A stretch of 64,000 nt of DNA, from positions 565,249 to 629,248 of the forward strand of contig BCGQ01000004.1 of assembly GCA_001599355.1 (NCBI GenBank), in the 5' to 3' direction. Source of the stretch: Nakazawaea peltata (taxonomy: Eukaryota > Ascomycota > Pichiomycetes > Alaninales > Pachysolenaceae). The notes beneath the pieces were generated by a model that ran no database searches, had not been told where the DNA came from, and was given only the letters and a program-made list of their open reading frames with translations. The position numbers and the translations under genes were made by a program. Below are positions 9,530 to 17,658 of the stretch, one piece after another. Within the stretch, counting starts at the first letter, position 1. Every line of letters begins with the position of its first letter.

Positions 9530-12500
9530 ATGCAGGAAGACGCTATGGACCGTGAGTCTGTATTGGAACTCCAAAAGTACCTCATAAAGAATAAAAGCGT
9601 CGAGTTGGAGGAGTTGGAGACGACTTTTCCTAAGATTTTACGCTGCTTAGAGACCGCTACAGGAGTCGGCGATTACCGAGTCATCAGTTCAAGTACATTG
9701 GTGATCTGGTTCACTAGGGCAACACCTCATTTGTCGGATGAAAACAGTTTACAGAGGCTTCAAAAGGTTCTTACTCTGGAATACGCAAGTTTTCTTTTCC
9801 ACTATGTCATTGATTTTTGGAATGAATCTGGTGCTCCATTGGGTAACTCTTTGAGAGACTTGTTTGTTAAGTTAGTTGGATTTTGGAGTAAATTCCCTGA
9901 CCCGGAACCTTTATTAAGGGGATGGTTACTGCATTGTCTTGAGAATTCTCCTTTGACTCTGAGAGTCTTATATTTCATGGTAGAAAATTTGGTAGGAAAT
10001 ATCAGTGATGGAGGTAGTATTGTAGTCACCAAATATTCCAGTTTTGTTCACAACTCCATGTCTTATATGTGGTCCACTGCATTGGGTCATCCTATAGGTA
10101 AGGCTTTGAAGAATGTGTTCAAATGTTATTTTGTAGAATTGGGAGTTGAGCAAGAGAAGATTTGGTTCGAATCTTGGGAGAGATTGATCATCACTGGTAT
10201 GAGAAATGAATTGCTAAGAAAGAATATCCAGAATTATTTATTACCATATTTGTTGAAGATCTCGTCTAACTGTTTCAAGTTATTTATTACAAATTTAAAT
10301 AAAAGTGATAACCCAGATGACTTGTCAATTATGTTGATAAGTTTGAATATCGGTCGTGATGCTGGGATAATATCTGGCGAACCTTTCGAAGGAGAAGATA
10401 GACTCATATCACCGGAACTTCTCTCGGAGTTACTTGGTAGCGATAATGACTTTTATAGATTAGAATCTCTTTCGTTATTAGTTCAGTCTCCTAAAGGATC
10501 TCTGCCTGTATCTAAAGAGGTTCTTGACATGTTCTTGTCTAAATTAGATGTGTTCTTCACTGAAGTTGATTTGGAGATGAGAAACGAGTTTGTATCATTA
10601 TTCAAGAAATTCATCTTACGGTTAAGAGATTATACTTATTCGGTCAATAGGACTGCTATGAAGTTGCAAAGTAAAAATAAATTCCCAGAAGAAGTAGAAC
10701 ATTGTTTGAATGTTGTTGAAACCAACAGACAATTCTTAGTCTCGCTTCTTGCTTACTGTTGTGACAACTTGAATCCTGGTTTGTCCTTCCAAAGATGCAA
10801 TATGGCTTTGAAAGTCATTATTATATTGTTGAGATCCGGATTGGATAAGTCAGTTGACCCGAAGAACTACGAGAAGTTGCATATGGACTATCCATTTGAC
10901 ATCACTATCTTGTCTGATCAGAAAATATTGAGACTTTTGATAGATAATATGACACATGACTTTGAGGAAGTGAGAGAATTATGTGTTTCTGTAATATCCA
11001 TGTCTTCTGTGTCTGTTACACAATTACTCACACCTGAGCAGATAAATCTTATTTTAGACAGAAGTTTCATCATGTTAGGTGACTTGAAGGGTAGAAAGGC
11101 CGATGCAAGTGCAAAGATTTTACAATTCTTGTTCTCTAACAGTGATCAGAAGGAGATTTTGATCCCTAAAATTGTAGACAATTTAGTAAATCGAGTCAAT
11201 TTGGCTAAAGAGAACATGGTAAAGGCTGTTTATGAATATAATGTGCATGGCTTTTACTTGGCTTTAGCCACTTTATTACAAGGTATTAAGACCAATGGAG
11301 ACTTGAAATATTTTAACCCCCATTTAAGTAAAATTCTCCAAACAATTTTTGATATCTGGGAATTAACTAAACCTATTTTAAGTCATGACTCTCCTGAAGG
11401 TAATCTCCCGGAGGAATTACAGAAGCTGATTGAGCCTTCCAGAAAGCACTTAGAGACCAAATTCGGTCCTGCTACCCAAGTAATTTTAAGCTATTCTTGG
11501 AGAGCTGTCAAAGAATCTACTTCATTGTTGAGTCGTATGTTAAATAGATTTGATGATGGTGTATTATTTATTGACACCGATATAGATGCTGTTGGTGAAC
11601 TCATCATCGACCAGCTTTCAAGTATCCGTCATCCAGGTGCATTTTCCTCTGTATATCCTACATTCTTATCTTGTTGTAACAGATGCTTCAGATTGAACCA
11701 GAGTGCTCATGCTGAAAAATGGTTGAATAAAAATATCGGATTTATTCAACAGAAGACCCACTCCATCACAAGAAGATCTGGTGGGTTACCTTTCTTGATC
11801 ACTGCTATATTGACAGCTGAGTTCAATTCCGTAAAGAAGAAGAACCTGAAAAACTCAGTACCCCCTTTGTTTGCTCGTACCTTTGATAATCTTTATGAAA
11901 TTGGATCTACTCCATTTAATGAGAGTTCAGGTGAAGAAACTTTGGACTTACCTCAAGTTCATGCTTTGAACAGTATCAAGTCATTATTCATCGAGTCTCA
12001 ATTATCTGAGCTCTGTAATTTCTATGTAGACAAATCCTTAGATTTGGCCCTTTCCAGATTCTCTACTTCCCACTGGTCAATTAGAAATGCTTCTGTAATG
12101 TTGTTTGCCGCATTACAGAACAGATTATTTGGAACAAAGAAGATCGATAACAATCATCTTTCCACAATCCCTGCCAGGTTGTTCTTCTCTCGTTATAAGA
12201 AAGTTCACTCTGTCTTATTAAAGAACTTTGAACTTGCTCTTGAGGATGAGAAGGAAGTAGAGAATTTGTTCCCTATTTTGACTATTTTATCTAGACTTCA
12301 CACCACTCTGGGGTACAACCCATTATTAGAATTCAAACCATTACTTTTAGAGAGTTTACAGAATAAGAACTGGAAGGTTAGAGAAATGGCTCTGAGAGCT
12401 TTACCATCTACGACCATTGAAGATTCGTTTTATGAAGAGCTGAAGTATTTGATTGACAATACTAACTTTGGAAATAACAACCAAGTTCATGGACATCTCT

Positions 12501-13876
12501 TGGCTATCAAAGAATTGTTTGTAAGACTCCAAAACAGAAAAGTGAAGGAGGATAATGATGTTGTTCCTGAGTTCTTATGTGAGTTGATATTCCGGATCTG
12601 TGGATCTGTGATGAGTAGTAATGAACCAGCATGTATCACATATATCCAAATTTTGGATATGTTAATGGATAAAAACTATGGCTATAAAGATGTTCCTGAA
12701 TATGTTGTGAATAGATTGGGCAACTTCTTTGTGGAGAGAAACAAAGTGGAAACTTTAAAGGGCTCCAAACAGTTGATGATGAGTAGATTATTGACCTTGT
12801 TATGTCAAGTCTACAAGAATTCTGAGTGTCAGGATGAGTTACACAATTTAGTTTCACTTGGACTTTTGTCTGACTTATATGAGTGTCAGCTCTCTGCAAT
12901 TAAATTCATCTCTGATAATGTAGACTCCTTTGACGAAGATTCCAGAGCCGATTTCACCAGCATTTTATGGTATATTTTAGGCTCTAAGGACTCTTGGATT
13001 CATGTTAGAGCTGCAAGTTTAATTCTTTTGAAAGATTTGTTAATTTCTTCCGAACAAAGACCTTCTGATTTATCAGCTAAGCTTTCCATCTTGTTTGAGT
13101 TCGTTAATGACCCAAGTGAGGAAGTTAGAGCTACCGCTTTGGAGTTCTGTGGATCCTATATTGCTCATAGTGAAGAAGATCTTTTCGACAAATGGAATCA
13201 ACTTGTCATTCAGAACAGCAAAGATGAAGTTCCTTATGGATTGAGATTCTCTGCTTTGAAATCTTGCATTTCGTTCTTACAAGTAAAGAAGGATGTTACT
13301 GAACCCAAAAGACTCCAACTGATCATGAATGCATTCCAATTTTTATATGATGATGACGAAGAAATCAGAGGGGTTTGTTCATCTTTCATCTCCAAGTACT
13401 TATTGAATCTCAAACATAGTATGATCTCTGTTGAGCTGGTGAGTCTTTTTGCTGCTTATTTACATAGAGATTTCACCCCATCCGTAGTTCAAGAGGTATT
13501 ATTCGAAATATATTGTCAGAAATTGAGACAATTAGACGTTGAAATTATCGAGGAAACTTTCTTGTTCAACGTCGAGAAGGATAATTTCTACAAAAACATC
13601 GTCGAAGAGTTTAGTTTCTACACCTCAAATTTGAAAGATCTTTCTGATAGTCAATTATCCATTTTACTGGAATTAATCGAATCCAAATATCCAAAGCTTG
13701 AAAAACTCTTGTCCTTAGAGGATGACATTTTAGGGGTGTTTAAAGAAGAAGAATACTTTAACTACGCATACATCATTTTGATGAGTATCAACTATTTCGG
13801 ACTTAAATTTGATCCGAAGACAAAGATCGTCTCTAAAGATAATTTCCATCCAAGCTTAAGACTCCTTCTCAAATAA
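9530..13876 (+). CDS. TRM732: Trm732/THADA-family tRNA 2'-O-ribose methylation partner
   Basis: This 1448-aa, largely alpha-helical HEAT/ARM-like protein belongs to the DUF2428 THADA family. S. cerevisiae Trm732 (about 1420 aa) is the partner that lets Trm7 methylate the ribose at position 32 of the tRNA anticodon loop. The diagnostic stretch lies in the middle: RSGGLPFLITAIL near 750, then HALNSIKSLFIES, WSIRNASVMLFAALQNRLFG and LLESLQNKNWKVREMALRAL. No membrane segments or signal peptide are seen. ATG 9530 is used; a Met five codons later is an alternative. It shares a short divergent promoter with the HAD protein and is followed by the FAH-family gene on the same strand. Confidence 0.88.
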   Translation: MQEDAMDRESVLELQKYLIKNKSVELEELETTFPKILRCLETATGVGDYRVISSSTLVIWFTRATPHLSDENSLQRLQKVLTLEYASFLFHYVIDFWNESGAPLGNSLRDLFVKLVGFWSKFPDPEPLLRGWLLHCLENSPLTLRVLYFMVENLVGNISDGGSIVVTKYSSFVHNSMSYMWSTALGHPIGKALKNVFKCYFVELGVEQEKIWFESWERLIITGMRNELLRKNIQNYLLPYLLKISSNCFKLFITNLNKSDNPDDLSIMLISLNIGRDAGIISGEPFEGEDRLISPELLSELLGSDNDFYRLESLSLLVQSPKGSLPVSKEVLDMFLSKLDVFFTEVDLEMRNEFVSLFKKFILRLRDYTYSVNRTAMKLQSKNKFPEEVEHCLNVVETNRQFLVSLLAYCCDNLNPGLSFQRCNMALKVIIILLRSGLDKSVDPKNYEKLHMDYPFDITILSDQKILRLLIDNMTHDFEEVRELCVSVISMSSVSVTQLLTPEQINLILDRSFIMLGDLKGRKADASAKILQFLFSNSDQKEILIPKIVDNLVNRVNLAKENMVKAVYEYNVHGFYLALATLLQGIKTNGDLKYFNPHLSKILQTIFDIWELTKPILSHDSPEGNLPEELQKLIEPSRKHLETKFGPATQVILSYSWRAVKESTSLLSRMLNRFDDGVLFIDTDIDAVGELIIDQLSSIRHPGAFSSVYPTFLSCCNRCFRLNQSAHAEKWLNKNIGFIQQKTHSITRRSGGLPFLITAILTAEFNSVKKKNLKNSVPPLFARTFDNLYEIGSTPFNESSGEETLDLPQVHALNSIKSLFIESQLSELCNFYVDKSLDLALSRFSTSHWSIRNASVMLFAALQNRLFGTKKIDNNHLSTIPARLFFSRYKKVHSVLLKNFELALEDEKEVENLFPILTILSRLHTTLGYNPLLEFKPLLLESLQNKNWKVREMALRALPSTTIEDSFYEELKYLIDNTNFGNNNQVHGHLLAIKELFVRLQNRKVKEDNDVVPEFLCELIFRICGSVMSSNEPACITYIQILDMLMDKNYGYKDVPEYVVNRLGNFFVERNKVETLKGSKQLMMSRLLTLLCQVYKNSECQDELHNLVSLGLLSDLYECQLSAIKFISDNVDSFDEDSRADFTSILWYILGSKDSWIHVRAASLILLKDLLISSEQRPSDLSAKLSILFEFVNDPSEEVRATALEFCGSYIAHSEEDLFDKWNQLVIQNSKDEVPYGLRFSALKSCISFLQVKKDVTEPKRLQLIMNAFQFLYDDDEEIRGVCSSFISKYLLNLKHSMISVELVSLFAAYLHRDFTPSVVQEVLFEIYCQKLRQLDVEIIEETFLFNVEKDNFYKNIVEEFSFYTSNLKDLSDSQLSILLELIESKYPKLEKLLSLEDDILGVFKEEEYFNYAYIILMSINYFGLKFDPKTKIVSKDNFHPSLRLLLK

Positions 13877-13935
13877 ACTTTATAAAATCTAAGAAACCTT
13901 TTTCGAACCCCCCTCGTAGCCCCCCATACAAAAAA

Positions 13936-14037
13936 ACTGCGGCTATCAACTGCGGCAATTTTTACGCCATAGCGTGGGGAAGGAAAATCAACCTTACCCG
14001 CTCGGTGAAATATTTAAGCGGGGTGTCTTGCCGCAGT
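13936..14037. promoter_or_regulatory. Three ACTGCGGC sites upstream of the FAH-family gene
   Basis: ACTGCGGC occurs at 13936-13943 and, as ACTGCGGCAA, at 13949-13958. The exact reverse complement TTGCCGCAGT is at 14028-14037, about 28 bp before the ATG at 14066. This makes two direct copies and one inverted copy in 102 bp. It looks like a transcription-factor target, identity unknown. Confidence 0.4.
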
Positions 14038-14065
14038 AATTGGGTGGAGAAAAGTCAAGAGCAAG

Positions 14066-14935
14066 ATGGGATTCAAAAGATTAGTGAGATTTGTTGCCAA
14101 GAACGGCAAGACTTTCTATGGAGACCTGATCTTACCTAAAGGTGTTAGCGACATTTCACAAGCTAAGAAAGCCAATGTCATCGTAGGCAATATATTTGGA
14201 GACTATGTGATCAGTGAAGAAGAGCAGGAGATCGCCAAGTTCTTATCTCCATTGAGTGCAGAAGATATTCAGAGTGTCAGATTATTGGGAATGAACTACA
14301 CCAAACATGCGATTGAGATCAAGAAACCAATTCCTGAATACCCTGTTTTGTTCTACAAACCAAAGACTGCCATCACCGGACCTTTTGACCCAGTCAAAGT
14401 CCCTCTCGTTGCCCAAATCACCGATGCTCAGGTAGACTATGAGGTGGAATTGGTCATTGTGATTGGTAAGAAGGGTAGAGACATCTCTGTTGAAGATGCT
14501 CAAAATTACATTCTCGGTTACACTGTTGGAAATGATGTCTCTCAAAGAACTTGGCAGATGGATAGAGGTGGTTCTCAATTCTCTACCGGAAAGATGTTCG
14601 ACAGCTGGGCTCCTCTTGGTCCAGGCATTGTCTCTAGCAGCCTCATTAGTGACCCAGGGAACTTGAAAATCCAATCTCGTATCAATGGCGAATTGAGACA
14701 AAACTCCACTACCAAGGACTTGATCTTCGGTGTCTACGAATTGGTCTCCTTCTTATCTCAAGGTACCACATTGATGCCTGGTGACTTGATTTTCACAGGT
14801 ACCCCACAAGGAGTGGGAACTGGATTCGAACCCCCAAGATGGTTACGTCACGGAGACAGATCTACCTTCTACATCGAGAATATCGGAACCATTTCTAATG
14901 AATACATTTTCGAGAAGAGCTTATATAAGTTATAA
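14066..14935 (+). CDS. Fumarylacetoacetate hydrolase-family protein (FAHD type)
   Basis: This 289-aa protein has the FAH catalytic fold. The family metal-binding acidic residues are visible: Glu126 and Glu128 in DYEVELVIVIG and Asp157 in YTVGNDVSQR. It also has RTWQ, SFDSWAPLG-like KMFDSWAPLGPG and FTGTPQGVG. FAHD proteins act as acylpyruvate hydrolases, oxaloacetate decarboxylases or tautomerases; which applies here is not readable from sequence. It is somewhat longer than S. cerevisiae Fmp41, with an N-terminal FAHD2-like beta region, and shows no clear mitochondrial presequence. Three ACTGCGGC motifs lie in its promoter. Its stop is only 7 bp from the stop of the convergent BUD31 gene. Confidence 0.85.
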   Translation: MGFKRLVRFVAKNGKTFYGDLILPKGVSDISQAKKANVIVGNIFGDYVISEEEQEIAKFLSPLSAEDIQSVRLLGMNYTKHAIEIKKPIPEYPVLFYKPKTAITGPFDPVKVPLVAQITDAQVDYEVELVIVIGKKGRDISVEDAQNYILGYTVGNDVSQRTWQMDRGGSQFSTGKMFDSWAPLGPGIVSSSLISDPGNLKIQSRINGELRQNSTTKDLIFGVYELVSFLSQGTTLMPGDLIFTGTPQGVGTGFEPPRWLRHGDRSTFYIENIGTISNEYIFEKSLYKL

Positions 14936-14942
14936 TCAAACA

Positions 14943-15422
14943 CTAATCGCTACTAGCACAACCTCTACAACCACATGTAACACATTGCAAAGTCTTTGTC
15001 TTCTTCTCTCCCTCCTCTCCATCACCTTCTCTTTTCTTGAGCACCAGTTTCGGCACCCTACAAATACATGTTCCTCCTTGTGTCGTTTCAGCCGAAGTGA
15101 TACAACTTACGCAACAAAGATGCTCGTAGCCCTGTTTTTTCCATTTCAGGATCAAATTACCATCCGCGTACCTATTTTTTAACAAATATTGATAGAGCTC
15201 ATGACTTATCAGCTTTTTCTTGTAATATAAATCGTACACATATCTTGAACGCTGGTGATGTATTCTATAGATGGGCCATAATGACTCCTTTTTATTGGAC
15301 TGGAGGGTCTTAGCAGCCTTCTGGGCGTCTTTTAACTGGTCTTCAAATTCTCGAAGTGTCCCTTCTATCTCCTTGAACCCCTTTGGTTTCACTCTTGACG
15401 CCTTGGTTGTCGCCTTCGCCAT
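14943..15422 (-). CDS. BUD31: Spliceosome-associated G10 family protein
   Basis: This 159-aa nuclear protein matches the G10/Bud31 family, part of the activated spliceosome (NineTeen-complex-related). It has a basic N-terminus (RVKPKGFKEIEGTLREFE), the block RIHHQRSRYVYDLYYKKKLISHELY and a Cys-rich C-terminus binding zinc (CCVSC, TCICRVPK, CVTCGCRGC). Family members are about 145-160 aa, so it is complete. A short linker rich in E, G and K (LKKREGDGEEGEKK) separates two Cys clusters. ATG at 15422. Its 3' end almost touches the FAH gene, so the two transcripts must overlap at their 3' ends. Confidence 0.95.
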   Translation of the reverse strand: MAKATTKASRVKPKGFKEIEGTLREFEDQLKDAQKAAKTLQSNKKESLWPIYRIHHQRSRYVYDLYYKKKLISHELYQYLLKNRYADGNLILKWKKQGYEHLCCVSCITSAETTQGGTCICRVPKLVLKKREGDGEEGEKKTKTLQCVTCGCRGCASSD

Positions 15423-15558
15423 CTTCCTATGCCCCCCTTTTCGTTACTTCTCATCTCCTTTTAATTTGCCTTTATAAATTTTTTTCTATATGAAAAAAAG
15501 AGATGATTTTTGGGGAGGAGTTTGAAGATTCACTGAGGTGAAAAGGGCTGTTGAAGAT

Positions 15559-16911
15559 ATGCTTTTCAGGAGGTTTATATCTTCTAGTGGGGCCGCTCGT
15601 GGTGCGCTGACAAGTAATGTGTTAAAGCGCCCAGTCTTGAATTACAAAGGGTTCATTGAAAATGAAGATCTGTACCTCAATAGTATCAGACGAAGAGAAC
15701 TCGGAGATGAACTGGTGGATAGATATTTGAATATCAAGCCATTATACAAGAGATTCGTTGATCTCGATAAGGAGATCCGTGACTTGAAGTTCAAGAGAAG
15801 GAATATCGAGCTGGAATTCAAAAATTCAAACGCCGATAAGTCTGTTTTGAAGGATTTGAAGGACATCAAAATTCATTTGAAGAATATTGAGACAGAATTA
15901 GTAAAGGTCAAGGATGAGTTATATGTAGCGGGAGAGTCATTACCCAATTTGATCCATGAATCTGTACCTGATTCAGAAGATATCGTGGAGATTATTCACC
16001 CTGATAAATCTCAGCCAGCTAATGAAAAACTCGATCATAAATCTATTGGTGAAAAATTGGGAATTTTCAATTTTGAGAAAGCTTCTCAAGTTTCAGGTAC
16101 TTCTTGGTATTATCTTGTAGGAGATGGTGCTTTATTAGAACAGGCTCTTGTTCAATATGCTCTCAAATTAGCGAGACAATGTGGTTTCAAAATGTTAACT
16201 CCACCATCAATAGTAAGATCTGAGATTGCAAATGGATGTGGATTCAAACCAAGAGATCAAAATAATGAACAACAAGTTTATGAATTACAAAATGAGGGAC
16301 TTTGTCTCACCGGAACTGCGGAAATCCCGATTGCTGGATTCCATCTGAATCATGTTTTTGATTCTCTTGAACAACCAGTGAAGTATGCTGGTGTTAGTAG
16401 AAGTTATAGAGCTGAGGCAGGTGCTCGTGGAAGAGATACTAAGGGACTTTACAGGGTACATGAATTCACCAAAGTTGAGCTCTTTGTATTTTGTGAGAAC
16501 GATGAAGCCGTCTCTTCAGAACAGTTACATAAACTCGTCGACTTCCAGACTAAATTCATCACTTCTTTAGGGTTACATGCCAAAGTGTTGAATATGCCAG
16601 CCAATGATTTAGGAGCTCCTCTGTATCAAAAATATGACATTGAGCTGTTTATGCCTGGACGTGGCAAGTATGGAGAGCTCACTAGTTCTTCGAATTGTCT
16701 TGAATACCAATCTAGAAGATTGAATATTCGTTACAAGTCTCAAGACCAATCTTTGAAATACGTTCATACTCTTAACGGGACTGCCGTAGCTGTTCCAAGA
16801 TGTATCGTGGCTATTATCGAGAATTTCTACGACCCTGCTACGAATTCTGTACTTATTCCTGAACCGTTAAGGGTATATATGGATGGTAAGGAACGTATAA
16901 CTCAACAATAA
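15559..16911 (+). CDS. DIA4: Mitochondrial seryl-tRNA synthetase
   Basis: This 450-aa class II synthetase charges mitochondrial tRNA-Ser. The start MLFRRFISSSGAARG is a mitochondrial targeting peptide. Next come the N-terminal coiled-coil arm (about residues 50-120) and the catalytic core with motif 2 SYRAEAGARGRDTKGLYRVH and motif 3 HTLNGTAVAVPR. In-frame CTG codons at 16621 and 16645 fall at the Ala positions of AP-x-YQKYDIE-x-FMPGRG, two more supports for CUG-Ala. The open frame begins seven codons earlier with GTG; the ATG at 15559 is chosen. A cytosolic-type tRNA-Ser(CGA) gene lies 140 bp downstream, probably by chance. Confidence 0.93.
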   Translation: MLFRRFISSSGAARGALTSNVLKRPVLNYKGFIENEDLYLNSIRRRELGDELVDRYLNIKPLYKRFVDLDKEIRDLKFKRRNIELEFKNSNADKSVLKDLKDIKIHLKNIETELVKVKDELYVAGESLPNLIHESVPDSEDIVEIIHPDKSQPANEKLDHKSIGEKLGIFNFEKASQVSGTSWYYLVGDGALLEQALVQYALKLARQCGFKMLTPPSIVRSEIANGCGFKPRDQNNEQQVYELQNEGLCLTGTAEIPIAGFHLNHVFDSLEQPVKYAGVSRSYRAEAGARGRDTKGLYRVHEFTKVELFVFCENDEAVSSEQLHKLVDFQTKFITSLGLHAKVLNMPANDLGAPLYQKYDIELFMPGRGKYGELTSSSNCLEYQSRRLNIRYKSQDQSLKYVHTLNGTAVAVPRCIVAIIENFYDPATNSVLIPEPLRVYMDGKERITQQ

Positions 16912-17051
16912 TGTATATAGTAATAAATTAGAACGACAGAAGTGCTCGATGTATAAAAAGCGAACCAAATTATTGTTCCATTTTAGTGATTTTTGGTAGA
17001 TTTTCCCTACGACATCTGTACCTGTGATCGGCCAAAACCTATAGGCTAATA

Positions 17052-17133
17052 GACACTATGGCCGAGTGGTTAAGGCGGAAGACTCGAAATCTTCTGGGCT
17101 CTGCCCGCGCAGGTTCAAATCCTGCTGGTGTCG
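17052..17133 (+). tRNA. tRNA-Ser (anticodon CGA)
   Basis: This 82-nt class II tRNA has a 7-bp acceptor stem GACACTA/TGGTGTC (one G-U pair) and discriminator G, the usual serine base. The anticodon stem-loop GAAGA-CTCGAAA-TCTTC gives anticodon CGA (reads UCG). There is a long variable arm (GGGCTCTGCCC). A box TGGCCGAGTGG and B box GGTTCAAATCC are perfect Pol III promoters. There is no intron. A run of 11 T (17139-17149) terminates it. It is not the CUG-decoding tRNA. Confidence 0.96.
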
Positions 17134-17138
17134 TCAGC

Positions 17139-17149
17139 TTTTTTTTTTT
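17139..17149 (+). terminator. Pol III terminator of tRNA-Ser
   Basis: Eleven T residues begin six bases after the tRNA 3' end; runs of T on the sense strand end Pol III transcription. A second and third T-run follow within 40 bp as likely back-up terminators. Confidence 0.85.
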
Positions 17150-17658
17150 GTGTTTTTTTTTGCATTTTTGTGTTTTTTTTCCTGTGTGTGCTTTGTTTCA
17201 GTACGCATAACGGTTTTCGGGGCGTTAGTCACTGATGATTTAAGTTTAGTAGAACCGCATGTATGTACATTTCTGATACATACAATGGGTGACCTTAGTC
17301 CAGAAAATTACCTTCTAATGATCAAGGCGGGGGACAAATAATTCTCGAAAACCTCATTTCGGTGAGAGTTCAAACTGTAATATATGCCATATAAAATATA
17401 ATTTGGGGATACAGTTTATGGGGATTCATAAAGCAAGAAAGTGCATAAATCTTGAAAAATAAAATCTATCTAGGTACGAACTATTTTGGATCTTAAAATA
17501 ACTTACATCAATGAATATGGTAAACTATAGTACATAAACTCAAATTAATAAAGTAAAAAGCAAAGGACCAAACCAGAAAAGCGAGTGAAGTTATATAAAA
17601 AATGATCGATAATGTCCTAATCAATGATCTAAATAAGTAAAAAAGAGAGAAGAAAATA
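17150..17658. other. Intergenic: tRNA 3' flank and HCM1 3' flank
   Basis: This A/T-rich stretch lies between the tRNA terminator and the HCM1 stop. The only open frame of note begins inside the tRNA and is a shadow. I see no LTR-like ends, target-site duplications or further RNA gene. Confidence 0.5.

Noticed and set aside
17052-17133. tRNA-Ser as the CUG-decoding tRNA
   Set aside because: The anticodon is CGA, which reads UCG; the CUG-reading tRNA must lie elsewhere.
15559-17133. Functional link between mitochondrial SerRS, the tRNA-Ser gene and the Ser-rich adhesin
   Set aside because: DIA4 acts in mitochondria while the tRNA is nuclear Pol III type; adjacency gives no evidence for a link.
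17066-17341. 91-codon frame over the tRNA gene
   Set aside because: It begins inside tRNA-Ser and runs through T-runs.
17150-17658. Solo LTR beside the tRNA gene
   Set aside because: Checked because such elements often insert near tRNAs; no paired ends or duplication seen.
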